Of a stretch of DNA of 64,000 nucleotides, positions 44,893-55,408 are shown piece by piece; position 1 is the stretch's first letter; every line of letters begins with the position of its first letter. The position numbers and the translations under genes are program-made. The stretch is from Beijerinckiaceae bacterium (GTDB lineage Bacteria > Pseudomonadota > Alphaproteobacteria > Rhizobiales > Beijerinckiaceae), in the NCBI GenBank assembly GCA_947474545.1, contig CANJJI010000004.1:1-64000 (forward strand), written 5' to 3'. The notes below the pieces were generated by a model that did no database searches, had not been told where the DNA came from, and was given only the letters and a program-made list of their open reading frames with translations.

Positions 44893-45912
44893 ATGGCTGA
44901 TAAAGAGAGCAAGAAACCTGGCCTGCTGGGCCGCCTGTTCGGGCGAAGCGAGGCTGCGCCAGCTGTTGCTGCGACCCATTCACCCGAGCCCAAGCGCAGC
45001 TGGTGGCAGCGGCTGCGCGAGGGTCTTTCGCGTTCCTCTTCGGCGCTGACACAGGGTATCAGCGACATTTTCACCAAGCGAAAGCTGGATGCAGGTACGC
45101 TCGAGGAACTGGAAGACATATTGATCCAGGCCGATCTCGGTCTCGCTGCTTCGACCCGCATCGCCGCAGCTGTGGGCAAGGACCGTTATGACAAGCAGAT
45201 CACGCCGGAAGAAGTCAGCGCCATTCTCGCCGCCGAAGTGGAAAAGGTGCTTGAGCCGGTTGCAAAGCCCTTGGTGATCGACACGGAGAAAAAGCCGTTT
45301 GTCATTCTCGTGGTCGGGGTGAATGGTTCCGGCAAGACGACCACAATTGGCAAGCTGGCATCTGTTTTTTCCGGTGAAGGGCACAAGGTGATGCTGGCGG
45401 CGGGCGATACGTTCCGTGCAGCGGCAATCCAGCAATTGCAGATCTGGGGCCAGCGCACGGGCGCGGCTGTCATCGCCAGGGATCAGGGTTCGGATGCGGC
45501 GAGCCTCGCCTTCGAGGCGATTGAAGCAGCGAAAAAAGACGGCGCTGACGTTCTCATCATGGATACAGCTGGACGGTTGCAGAACCGGGCCGAACTGATG
45601 GCGGAATTGGAAAAAATCGTCCGCGTCATGAAAAAGGTCGATGCGGAAGCGCCCCATGCGGTGTTGCTCGTGCTTGACGCCACCGTGGGCCAGAATGCGC
45701 TGAACCAGGTGGAGATCTTTGGCCGGGTAGCCGGGGTGACGGGTCTTGTCATGACCAAGCTCGACGGCACTGCCCGGGGCGGGATTCTGGTCGCAATCGC
45801 CGACAAATTTGCACTGCCGGTGCATTTCATCGGCGTGGGCGAAGGTGTGGACGATCTGGAAGCTTTCGAAGCGCGCGATTTCGCACATGCAATTGCTGGA
45901 ATCAGCCGGTAA
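44893..45912 (+). CDS. ftsY: Signal recognition particle receptor FtsY
   Basis: A 339-residue SRP receptor, GTPase partner of Ffh. The NG domain starts near residue 40. The P-loop GVNGSGKTTT is at 142-151, DTAGRLQNR and TKLDGTARGG follow. The short basic and Trp-containing N-terminus (KRSWWQRLREG) contacts lipid; the long acidic A domain of E. coli is absent, as in other alphaproteobacteria. ATG at 44893 chosen over a longer frame because it starts MADKESKKPG. A palindromic element separates it from ispZ. Confidence 0.97.
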   Translation: MADKESKKPGLLGRLFGRSEAAPAVAATHSPEPKRSWWQRLREGLSRSSSALTQGISDIFTKRKLDAGTLEELEDILIQADLGLAASTRIAAAVGKDRYDKQITPEEVSAILAAEVEKVLEPVAKPLVIDTEKKPFVILVVGVNGSGKTTTIGKLASVFSGEGHKVMLAAGDTFRAAAIQQLQIWGQRTGAAVIARDQGSDAASLAFEAIEAAKKDGADVLIMDTAGRLQNRAELMAELEKIVRVMKKVDAEAPHAVLLVLDATVGQNALNQVEIFGRVAGVTGLVMTKLDGTARGGILVAIADKFALPVHFIGVGEGVDDLEAFEARDFAHAIAGISR

Positions 45913-45919
45913 CAAGTGT

Positions 45920-46012
45920 GTCATCCCAGAAATCGTGCAACGATTATCCCGGATCGATTGGTGCTAGAAGGTCGACGCGATCCCGGCTCTCGCTACGCTC
46001 GGCCGGGATGAC
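45920..46012. repeat. GTCATCCCGG palindromic element, copy C
   Basis: A 93-base two-hairpin element bounded by GTCATCCC and CCGGGATGAC. The first hairpin contains AAATCGTGCAACGATT and the second GGCTCTCGCTACGCTCGGCC. It lies in the gap between ftsY and ispZ, both on the plus strand. Confidence 0.85.
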
Positions 46013-46045
46013 AGCATTACGAGAGTCAGCACAGGATCAAGACGT

Positions 46046-46672
46046 ATGGACGCCAAAGTAGACCCTCAAACCAGCACAGCCAGCGAAGTGCGCAGGCCGA
46101 AGGTCAATCCATTGCTCAAACTGGTGCTGGAAATGGGGCCGCTGGTTGCGTTCTTCATCACCAATTCGAAGTTTGGGATTTTTCCGGCCACCGGTGTGCT
46201 GATGGCCTGTGTCGTGGCGGCGCTGATCGTTTCTTACGTGCTGACCAAACATTGGCCCATCATGCCCGTCGTCACTTGCGTGGCTGTGCTGTTCTTTGGC
46301 GGCCTGACGTTTTTCTTTCACGACGACCTGTTCATCAAACTCAAACCTACGATCGTCAACGCGCTGTTCGGCAGCGTCTTGCTGGGTGCGCTTTATATGG
46401 GCAAGCCCCTGCTGCCGATCGTTCTCGACAGTGTGATGAACCTGACCGAAGAAGGCTGGAAAAAACTCACCCTGCGCTGGGGCATATTCTTTTTCGTTCT
46501 CGCAATTTTGAACGAAATTGTCTGGCGTACGCAAACCACGGATTTCTGGGTAAGCTTCAAGACGTTTGGCATCATGCCGCTGACGGTCGTCTTCGCGCTG
46601 TCGCAGGTCGGGTTGATCATGAAGCATGAGTTGAAGGAAGAAGAAGCCGCGAAGGCGCCGGAGCATTTTTGA
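46046..46672 (+). CDS. ispZ: Inner membrane-spanning septation protein A (YciB)
   Basis: A 208-residue membrane protein with about five transmembrane segments and the family sequences NPLLKLVLEMGPLVAFFI and VNALFGSVLLGALYMGKP. YciB/IspZ interacts with division and elongation machinery and affects envelope synthesis in E. coli. The ftsY-ispZ-ccmG neighbourhood is normal in this order. Convergent with ccmG with a seven-base gap. Named ispZ by convention in this group; the older septation name is yciB. Confidence 0.92.
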   Translation: MDAKVDPQTSTASEVRRPKVNPLLKLVLEMGPLVAFFITNSKFGIFPATGVLMACVVAALIVSYVLTKHWPIMPVVTCVAVLFFGGLTFFFHDDLFIKLKPTIVNALFGSVLLGALYMGKPLLPIVLDSVMNLTEEGWKKLTLRWGIFFFVLAILNEIVWRTQTTDFWVSFKTFGIMPLTVVFALSQVGLIMKHELKEEEAAKAPEHF

Positions 46673-46679
46673 AGGCGTA

Positions 46680-47273
46680 TTACTTCAACGCCTTTTCTAT
46701 CTCCGGCATCAGCATGCTCTTTAAGGTCAGCTCTGAAATCGGCCCGATGAATTTGTAGGCTATTGTGCCGTCGCGCTTCACAACAAAGGTTTCGGGTACG
46801 CCATAGACGCCCCAGTCTATGCCGACGCGTCCCGAGCGGTCTGTGCCGATCAGCGCATAGGGATTGCCGAGCGAGTCGAGGAAGCGTTTGGCGTTTGCCG
46901 GTTCGTCCTTGTAGTTCAGGCCGGCGATGCGTACGCCCCTGGCTTTCAGCGTGTCATCTTTCGCCAGTTGCATCAGCAGGGGATGTTCATCTCGGCAGGG
47001 CGCGCACCAGCTGGCAAAGACGTTCACGAGCGTCACGCTGCCGCCTTTCAGATCGCCATGGGAAAAGCCTGGCAGGCTTGCACCCTCCAGCGGCGGCAGG
47101 GTGAAGGCGGGGACAGCCCGGCCTATTAGTGCTGAGGGAACTTTTGCCGCGTCCTTGCCGAGCTGGGTCAGGAATAAAAAGGCCAGCGCCAGAAATATCG
47201 TGAGCGGCACGAGCGCCAGCAGGAGGCGGCGCGCCTTGCCCGGCTTTTCGATTGGGTTGCTTGAGTCACTCAT
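46680..47273 (-). CDS. ccmG: Thiol:disulfide interchange protein CcmG/DsbE
   Basis: A 197-residue membrane-anchored thioredoxin. The anchor is residues 18-37. The active site is Cys90 and Cys93 (FASWCAPCRDEHP), and GVYGVPETFVVKRDG is the CcmG-specific GVxGxPET loop. It reduces apocytochrome c heme-binding cysteines in the periplasm. The start overlaps ccmD by four bases (ATGA). It is the last gene of ccmC-ccmD-ccmG. Confidence 0.95.
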   Translation of the reverse strand: MSDSSNPIEKPGKARRLLLALVPLTIFLALAFLFLTQLGKDAAKVPSALIGRAVPAFTLPPLEGASLPGFSHGDLKGGSVTLVNVFASWCAPCRDEHPLLMQLAKDDTLKARGVRIAGLNYKDEPANAKRFLDSLGNPYALIGTDRSGRVGIDWGVYGVPETFVVKRDGTIAYKFIGPISELTLKSMLMPEIEKALK

Positions 47274-47419
47274 GCGTCCTCGCCGCCGTCACGCGGTGGA
47301 AATTTGTCCAGCGCCCGGCGCAGTGAAGCGTATTCCCGGGTGATCGCGCCAATCATTAAGGCGACGACAACGAAAGTGAGGCCATAGGCCGCGAGGATGA
47401 AGACGGAATGGGTGCTCAT
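47270..47419 (-). CDS. ccmD: Heme exporter protein CcmD
   Basis: A 49-residue single-span membrane protein. It starts MSTHSVFILAAYG, has one transmembrane segment (about 5-25, VVVALMIGAI) and a charged C-terminal tail (REYASLRRALDKFPPRDG). It retains CcmC and CcmE association in cytochrome c maturation system I. Its ATG overlaps the ccmC stop (ATGA) and its stop overlaps the ccmG start (ATGA), so it is tightly coupled on both sides. Identified from position, length and sequence pattern. Confidence 0.92.
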   Translation of the reverse strand: MSTHSVFILAAYGLTFVVVALMIGAITREYASLRRALDKFPPRDGGEDA

Positions 47420-48177
47420 CTCGCGCTTTCGACGATCTCAGGCGAAGGGACCGGCGTTTCCCCCCGCGCCGCCATAATGGAGAGCCGCCGCAGGCGCCGC
47501 CGCAGGATTTCATTGCGCGTCGCCATCAGGTGTAACGTCAGAAAGAGCAGAGTGAATGCCAACGCCATCACGAGCAATGGCCAGAGCATGGAGGGATGGA
47601 TGGTCGGTCCTCCCATGCGGAAGACCGAGGCGGGCTGGTGCAGGGTCGACCACCAGTCGACGGAGAATTTGATAATGGGAAGATTGACTACGCCAACCAG
47701 TGTGAGGATGGCGGCGGCTCGTGCGGCCTGAGGCGGCTCTTCGATGGTCTGCCAGAGGGCGATCAGGCCGAGGTAGATGATAAACAGCACCAGAACTGAG
47801 GTGAGTCGGGCGTCCCACACCCACCAGGTTCCCCACATCGGCCTGCCCCAGAGAGAGCCGGTGACGAGACAAATGAAGGTGAAGGCCGCGCCGAGAGGGG
47901 CGGCCGCCTTCTGCGCCGCATCGGCAAGAGGGTGCCGCCAAACCAGAGTGCCGAGCGCTGAAAGCGTCATCACACCGTAGCAGAACATGGAGAGCCAGGC
48001 AGCGGGCACATGAATATACATGATCCGCACCGTCTCACCCTGCTGGTAATCTGCGGGCGAAGCAAAGAAAGCCCCCCAAAGGCCCAGTGCGAGTAAAAGC
48101 GCTGTGATGCCGCCGGTCCACGGGATGAGCGCATTGGCGAGGCGAAGAAAATTCGCCGGATTGGCATATTTCCACAT
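47416..48177 (-). CDS. ccmC: Heme exporter protein CcmC
   Basis: A 253-residue six-span membrane protein that loads heme onto CcmE. The tryptophan-rich heme motif WGRPMWGTWWVWDARLTS is clear near residue 130, and conserved His residues flank it (HVPAAW and TLHQPAS). I used ATG at 48177 (MWKYANPANFL); a longer open frame upstream lacks similarity. Normally ccmB lies directly upstream on the same strand. Here a lipoprotein protease gene on the plus strand and a Bug gene separate them, so ccmC must use its own promoter near 48178-48300. Confidence 0.95.
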   Translation of the reverse strand: MWKYANPANFLRLANALIPWTGGITALLLALGLWGAFFASPADYQQGETVRIMYIHVPAAWLSMFCYGVMTLSALGTLVWRHPLADAAQKAAAPLGAAFTFICLVTGSLWGRPMWGTWWVWDARLTSVLVLFIIYLGLIALWQTIEEPPQAARAAAILTLVGVVNLPIIKFSVDWWSTLHQPASVFRMGGPTIHPSMLWPLLVMALAFTLLFLTLHLMATRNEILRRRLRRLSIMAARGETPVPSPEIVESAR

Positions 48178-48418
48178 GGCGCAGATGTATTGCGCCGCCG
48201 CCGTGAAAGCAATTGCCGGAGATTTCCCAAGCCCCAAATGCCGCGAATGTGACTGCCTGGAAACCGGTAGGGGCATGCCGGGCAGGGGCTATGGCGAATG
48301 CGCCACACACACGCCCGGATTTTCTGTTCACTGCTTGTGGCGATTGCCGGATTTGTAGCAATCCAGTAATCGAAGTCTGATGAAATCTTGCCGGAGTTCG
48401 GCGAGTCCCGGGTGTTTT

Positions 48419-49915
48419 ATGCGTTTTTTGCTCCTGTTCCTGAGTCTGGCTCTGTCTGGCTGCAATTCCGCCAATCAGACGTCGCTTGTCACGCCAGATC
48501 TCGCGGATGTGCAGAGGATTGCCACCTCGCCGCGCGTCACGCAGGCGCTCGAATCCGATGTGTCGCGCCGTTACGGCGGCATATATCGGCACGAGCCAGC
48601 AGAAGCTCTGGTGCAGGCAACCCTGCAGGATTTAATTCGTGCGGCTGGCGTTCCCGATTTACCGCAAAGCGTTATCCTGCTGGATTCCCCGGTCTATAAC
48701 GCACTGGCGCTTCCCAATGGCCAGCTGTTTGTCACGCGGGGCATGTTGGCGCTGGCAAACGACAGGGCTGAACTGGCCGCAGCGCTGGCGCATGAACTCG
48801 GGCATGTCATCTCCCGCCATTCGGCCCAGCGCATTGTCGAACGCGCGCGGGCCAATGCGGATGTGCAGAACGTCGCGCGCATTTTCGGAGATCCCGATGT
48901 TGTCCGCGCAACTGCTGCCGCGCATCAGCAATCACTGGCCGCATTTTCCCGTGACAAGGAGCTGGAGGCGGATCGAATCGGCGTCGAATTGTTGAGCAAG
49001 GCGGGCTATGATCCTCATGCGGCGCTGCGTATCCTGCAGTCACTGGACAGAATGGGGACGTTTTACGCCAATCTGGCGCGGCTACAGCGCCGTCCCGCTT
49101 CACCACTTGCGACCCACCCGCCGACGCCCGAGCGGGTCGCCGCGACCCGCAAGTTGATCGAGGGCACCGGCAAGGCCAGTGGACGCACGGATCGCGAGCG
49201 TTATCTGGCGACAATTTCCGGTATTTCCTTTGGTGAAAGCGGGCGGGCCGGCTTTGTGCGCGGGCGATCATTTTTTCATCGCGGCATCAATATCGCGATC
49301 ACGATGCCCCAAGGCTATGTAGTGCAGGGATTTCCGGAAGCCGTCGGCGGCATCAAGCAGGGCGGGAAGACCGTCGTGATTTTCCGGCGCATGGCGGACG
49401 GAGTTGCGGGCGACCCGGAGGGGGCGCTGCGGCGGCTGTTTGCACGGAACGGACCGGAAGTCACAATCGGCCCGCTGCCTGCGGGGCAACAGGGCGCGAT
49501 GGCTTCAACCAATACGCCCAAAGGCAAATCCAAATTCGCCATCGTTGTTGTTGGTGGCCGGCCCTACCGGCTGTTCATAACCTCGACTGCGCCGGATGCG
49601 GCGTTTGACCGGGATTTTTCGGAAACGCTTGGCTCGCTGCGCACGCTTTCGCAGCAGGATGAACGGATCGCCCGCCCACTCAATTTGCGGATTGTAAGGG
49701 CGGAAGGGCCAGTCGCTCTGGGTCGCTACGCCGCACAAACAGGCGACGGCGAACATGGCGTAGATCTTTTGCTTGCTATCAATGGTTTGCGCAGCTCGTC
49801 CGATTTGCGGCCCGGCAGCCAGATCAAGGTGCTTGAGCCGGGCCAAGCGCCTGCCCTGCCTATTGCTCAGCCCTTTCCGGTAGAAGCTGTGGCAGCGGAG
49901 CCCGCCGCGCTGTGA
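48419..49915 (+). CDS. M48 family metalloprotease lipoprotein with LysM-like C-terminus
   Basis: A 498-residue BepA-like peptidase. The signal ends in a lipobox with Cys15 (LALSGC). The zinc site is HELGH at 125-129, and the third ligand is in the ELEAD motif at 181-185. The end (about 440-490) resembles a LysM peptidoglycan-binding repeat (LLAINGLRSSSDLRPGSQIKVL, reduced here to its key NGL and LRPGSQIKVL). Likely assembles or repairs outer-membrane proteins. The start is ATG at 48419, which gives a standard lipoprotein signal. It lies between ccmC and ccmB. Confidence 0.87.
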   Translation: MRFLLLFLSLALSGCNSANQTSLVTPDLADVQRIATSPRVTQALESDVSRRYGGIYRHEPAEALVQATLQDLIRAAGVPDLPQSVILLDSPVYNALALPNGQLFVTRGMLALANDRAELAAALAHELGHVISRHSAQRIVERARANADVQNVARIFGDPDVVRATAAAHQQSLAAFSRDKELEADRIGVELLSKAGYDPHAALRILQSLDRMGTFYANLARLQRRPASPLATHPPTPERVAATRKLIEGTGKASGRTDRERYLATISGISFGESGRAGFVRGRSFFHRGINIAITMPQGYVVQGFPEAVGGIKQGGKTVVIFRRMADGVAGDPEGALRRLFARNGPEVTIGPLPAGQQGAMASTNTPKGKSKFAIVVVGGRPYRLFITSTAPDAAFDRDFSETLGSLRTLSQQDERIARPLNLRIVRAEGPVALGRYAAQTGDGEHGVDLLLAINGLRSSSDLRPGSQIKVLEPGQAPALPIAQPFPVEAVAAEPAAL

Positions 49916-49939
49916 AGTTACTGCGGTTCCCCGTTTTGC

Positions 49940-50917
49940 CTATTCTAATTTGGCGCCGAACCGCGCCTTGATGATATCGCCCCAGAGCTTGCGTTCTGCG
50001 GCAAAGAATTTTGCCGCTTCGGCCGGAGGTAGCGAATTGATCTCGATGCCCATGCCCTGAACGCGAGCAGTGACAGCTGGAATCTTCAGGGTTTCGTCCA
50101 CATCGCGATAAATCTTTTCTGCCAGTACAGAAGGAAGGCCCGGCGGTCCCGTCATGCCAAACCAGGTGAGCGCCTGGTAGCCGGGCAGGCCATTTTCTTC
50201 CATTGTCGGTTCATTGGGCATAATCTGTGTGCGTTGTTTTGCGGCTACGCCAAACGACTTCACTTTGCCCGCTTCAATCAATTGTTTTGAAGTGGTGACG
50301 ATATCGAACACGAAATCGACATGGCCGTTCATGACATCGACCAGAGCGGGGGCTGCACCGCGATAGGGCACATGCACCATCTGCAATCCGCCTGCGAGAT
50401 TTTCCAACTGTAGCGCGGCCAGTTGCGCCGTCGAACCCATGCTGGATGAGGCGTAAGTAATCTTGCCGGGATTGGCTTTCACATGGGCGATGAATTCCTT
50501 CAGCGTGTTCGCCGGAAAACTCGTGCGTACGACCATCACATAAGGCACGCTGCCAACCATGGTGATAGGCGCGAGCGCATCGGCGTCGTAGCCCGTGCTT
50601 TTGTAGATGAACTGGTTGATGACCAGCGGCGGCGCGGGCACAAACAGCAGCGTATAGCCATCGGGCGCGGCGCGCGAAATCGTCTGCCCGCCAATGTTGC
50701 CGCCTGCCCCCGTCATATTGTCGACGACAACGGATTGGTTCCATTTCTTGGAGAGTTGCTCGGCGATAATACGCGCCAGCGCATCAGTTCCCGATCCCGG
50801 CGGGAACGGCATGATGAGGCGAACCCCGCGCGAAGGATATACGTCTTGCGCGGCGGCTGGCGCATTGCATGCTGCGAAGGTGAGCAATGCAGCGCCAAGA
50901 GCAGAGATGATTTTCAT
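49940..50917 (-). CDS. Bug/TctC family substrate-binding protein
   Basis: A 325-residue periplasmic binding protein of the standard Bug type. The signal peptide ends AAAQ near residue 24. The mature start YPSRGVRLIMPFPPGSGTD and the NMTGAGGNIGGQTISRAAPDGYTLL block are canonical. Like the other three copies it has no TctA or TctB next to it. It is 24 bases past the M48 gene (convergent), and 56 bases downstream of ccmB on the same strand, so it may be read through from ccmAB. It is placed inside what is normally an uninterrupted ccm operon. Confidence 0.9.
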   Translation of the reverse strand: MKIISALGAALLTFAACNAPAAAQDVYPSRGVRLIMPFPPGSGTDALARIIAEQLSKKWNQSVVVDNMTGAGGNIGGQTISRAAPDGYTLLFVPAPPLVINQFIYKSTGYDADALAPITMVGSVPYVMVVRTSFPANTLKEFIAHVKANPGKITYASSSMGSTAQLAALQLENLAGGLQMVHVPYRGAAPALVDVMNGHVDFVFDIVTTSKQLIEAGKVKSFGVAAKQRTQIMPNEPTMEENGLPGYQALTWFGMTGPPGLPSVLAEKIYRDVDETLKIPAVTARVQGMGIEINSLPPAEAAKFFAAERKLWGDIIKARFGAKLE

Positions 50918-50973
50918 AATTTCCTCCCGGGCGAATGTTGCCCCGGCGCGATGGCGCCGACAAGTTCGCTTTT

Positions 50974-51645
50974 TTATTCCCCCAGCAACCTGATCGCCGC
51001 CGCCGCTGCAAATGGCGCGAGCGCGATGGCCGCCAGCGACAGGCCCAGCAGGATCAGGAGTGGTGTTGCAAACGGGATTGTGCCTCCGCTGGCTGCCGCC
51101 GAGGCGGAGACGCCGAAGATCAGCACAGGGATGGCCAGCGGCAAAATCAGGATGGCGCTCAACAGGCCGCCGCGTCGCATGGCGGCGGTGAGCGCGGCGC
51201 CGATGGCGCCAAGAAATGTCAGCGCGGGCGTGCCTGCCAGCAAGGTGAGCGTGGTCCCGGCAAGCGCATCAACATCCATCGCGAGCATCAGGCCGAAGAG
51301 CGGCGCGGCGAAAATGAGTGGCAGGCAGGTCGCAACCCAATGGGCCATGCATTTTACAGTGACGATCAGTTCGAGTGGAATTTCAGACAACCGAAGCAGA
51401 TCGAGCGAGCCGTCTTCCATGTCCGCCTGTAACAGACGGTCCTGCCCCAGCAGTGTCGCCAGCAGAGCCGCAATCCAGAGAACGGCGGGGCCGATGCGTG
51501 CAAGCAGGTTGAGATCTGGCCCGATGGCGAAGGGGACTATCGTCACCATGATGAGAAAGAACACGATTCCGATGGCGGCTCCGCCGCCGATGCGATGGGC
51601 GAGACGCAATTCGCGTTTGAACAAGGCGGCGAGGGCGCGGGTCAT
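50974..51645 (-). CDS. ccmB: Heme exporter protein CcmB
   Basis: A 223-residue six-span membrane subunit of the CcmAB transporter. It opens LAALFKRELRLAHRIGGG and has the family block LRLSEIPLELIVTVKCMAHW near residue 90. It works with CcmA to release holo-CcmE from CcmC. The ATG overlaps the ccmA stop by four bases. Length and segments are normal. Confidence 0.95.
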   Translation of the reverse strand: MTRALAALFKRELRLAHRIGGGAAIGIVFFLIMVTIVPFAIGPDLNLLARIGPAVLWIAALLATLLGQDRLLQADMEDGSLDLLRLSEIPLELIVTVKCMAHWVATCLPLIFAAPLFGLMLAMDVDALAGTTLTLLAGTPALTFLGAIGAALTAAMRRGGLLSAILILPLAIPVLIFGVSASAAASGGTIPFATPLLILLGLSLAAIALAPFAAAAAIRLLGE

Positions 51646-52307
51646 GCAAGCGCGCCTGCACGTTCGGACAGCCGCAGTTCACGTGCATCTTCCAATCCCA
51701 GGGGAGCGTGCGTGGCCGCGATAATGACGCCGCCGCGCGCACGATGGGTTTGCATCATCGCAGCAAGTCTGTCCTGCGAAGCGGCGTCCAGTGCGGTTGC
51801 CGGCTCATCGAGCAGCCAGAGCGGCCTTTCCGCCACGAGCAGACGCGCCAGCGCGATCCGGCGTTTCTGTCCTGCCGAGAGATAACCGGCGGGAAAATCC
51901 GCCACATGGGACAAGCCAACGCAAGCCAGCGCCCCGGCGATATCGGGCTGCGGCCCGCGGCCGCCCAGCATGGCGGCCCAGAACTGCAGGTTTTCCTGAA
52001 CGGTCAGGGCGCCTTTCAGGCCGTCGGCATGGCCGAGATAATGCGCGCACAATCCAGCCGGGGTCCCGGACTCAAGCCCCGTGCCGGTGACGGAAATCCT
52101 GCCCTCTATTGCAGAGAGCAGACCGGCAAGTGTGCGCAGAAGCGTTGATTTTCCAGCGCCATTGGGGCCGGTGACCAGAAGCGCCTGTCCGCGTTCCAAA
52201 ACGAATGACAGTCCGGATGCGAGGGCCTGTCCGCCGCGCCCGATGGTGAGATTTGCGGCGGCCAGCCGGAAATCCGGCCAGCCTTCCAAAGTCGAAGCTC
52301 CATTCAT
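51642..52307 (-). CDS. ccmA: Heme exporter ATP-binding protein CcmA
   Basis: A 221-residue ABC ATPase. Walker A GPNGAGKSTLLR is near residue 54. The CcmA-type signature LSAGQKRRIALARLL is near 137 and Walker B LLDEPATALD near 162. The LSAGQ variant in place of LSGGQ and the small size are typical of CcmA. It is the first gene of the ccmA-ccmB pair, with acnA divergent at 52404. Confidence 0.95.
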   Translation of the reverse strand: MNGASTLEGWPDFRLAAANLTIGRGGQALASGLSFVLERGQALLVTGPNGAGKSTLLRTLAGLLSAIEGRISVTGTGLESGTPAGLCAHYLGHADGLKGALTVQENLQFWAAMLGGRGPQPDIAGALACVGLSHVADFPAGYLSAGQKRRIALARLLVAERPLWLLDEPATALDAASQDRLAAMMQTHRARGGVIIAATHAPLGLEDARELRLSERAGALA

Positions 52308-52403
52308 CTACTTGCTGTAGCCCTTACGCTAAAATTTATCTATAAGCCGCGCGGTTTCTCGTTTATCACACCACCACTCAGGCCACTCAAACAGGATGCA
52401 GCC

Positions 52404-55130
<2,727 letters not shown>

Positions 55131-55160
55131 TCTATCTTCGGTAACTTTATGCCGGACAAT

Positions 55161-55310
55161 GGTTTCCTCATCCTGAGGGCGCGCGAGGCGCGCGTCTCGC
55201 CCTTCGGAGGGCTCAGGATGAGGGGATGAGGAAACCGAAGTGCACCTTTGTTGCTCGCCCCCATGGTTCGAGACGCGCTCCTGCTGAGCGCCCTCACTAT
55301 GAGGGTTGAT
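55161..55310. repeat. CCTCATCCTGAG palindromic repeats downstream of acnA
   Basis: The segment 55161-55236 is one long palindrome: GGTTTCCTCATC pairs with GATGAGGAAACC, and inside it CCTCATCCTGAG pairs with CTCAGGATGAGG, around a GCGCGCGAGGCGCGCG core. A second, degenerate half (about 55262-55310) carries CATGGTTCGAGACGCGCTC. Sequences of this type are common intergenic repeats in Bradyrhizobium-like genomes, from memory. This family differs from the GTCATCCCGG one. Confidence 0.75.
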
Positions 55311-55408
55311 TTTGCACTTGTTTACCTGTTGCCTTTGGGTCTTCTGATGCGCCCTTTTTCATTTTCTGATTTCAGGTCCGCCTTTTTCTTTTAATGTGAG
55401 GAGAGCCC

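Noticed and set aside
44980-45924. 314-residue open frame antisense to ftsY
   Set aside because: Shadow of ftsY, without recognisable motifs or a ribosome site.
46037-46666. 209-residue frame antisense to ispZ
   Set aside because: Charge-rich His/Gln/Arg composition comes from the reverse of membrane codons; ispZ is the real gene.
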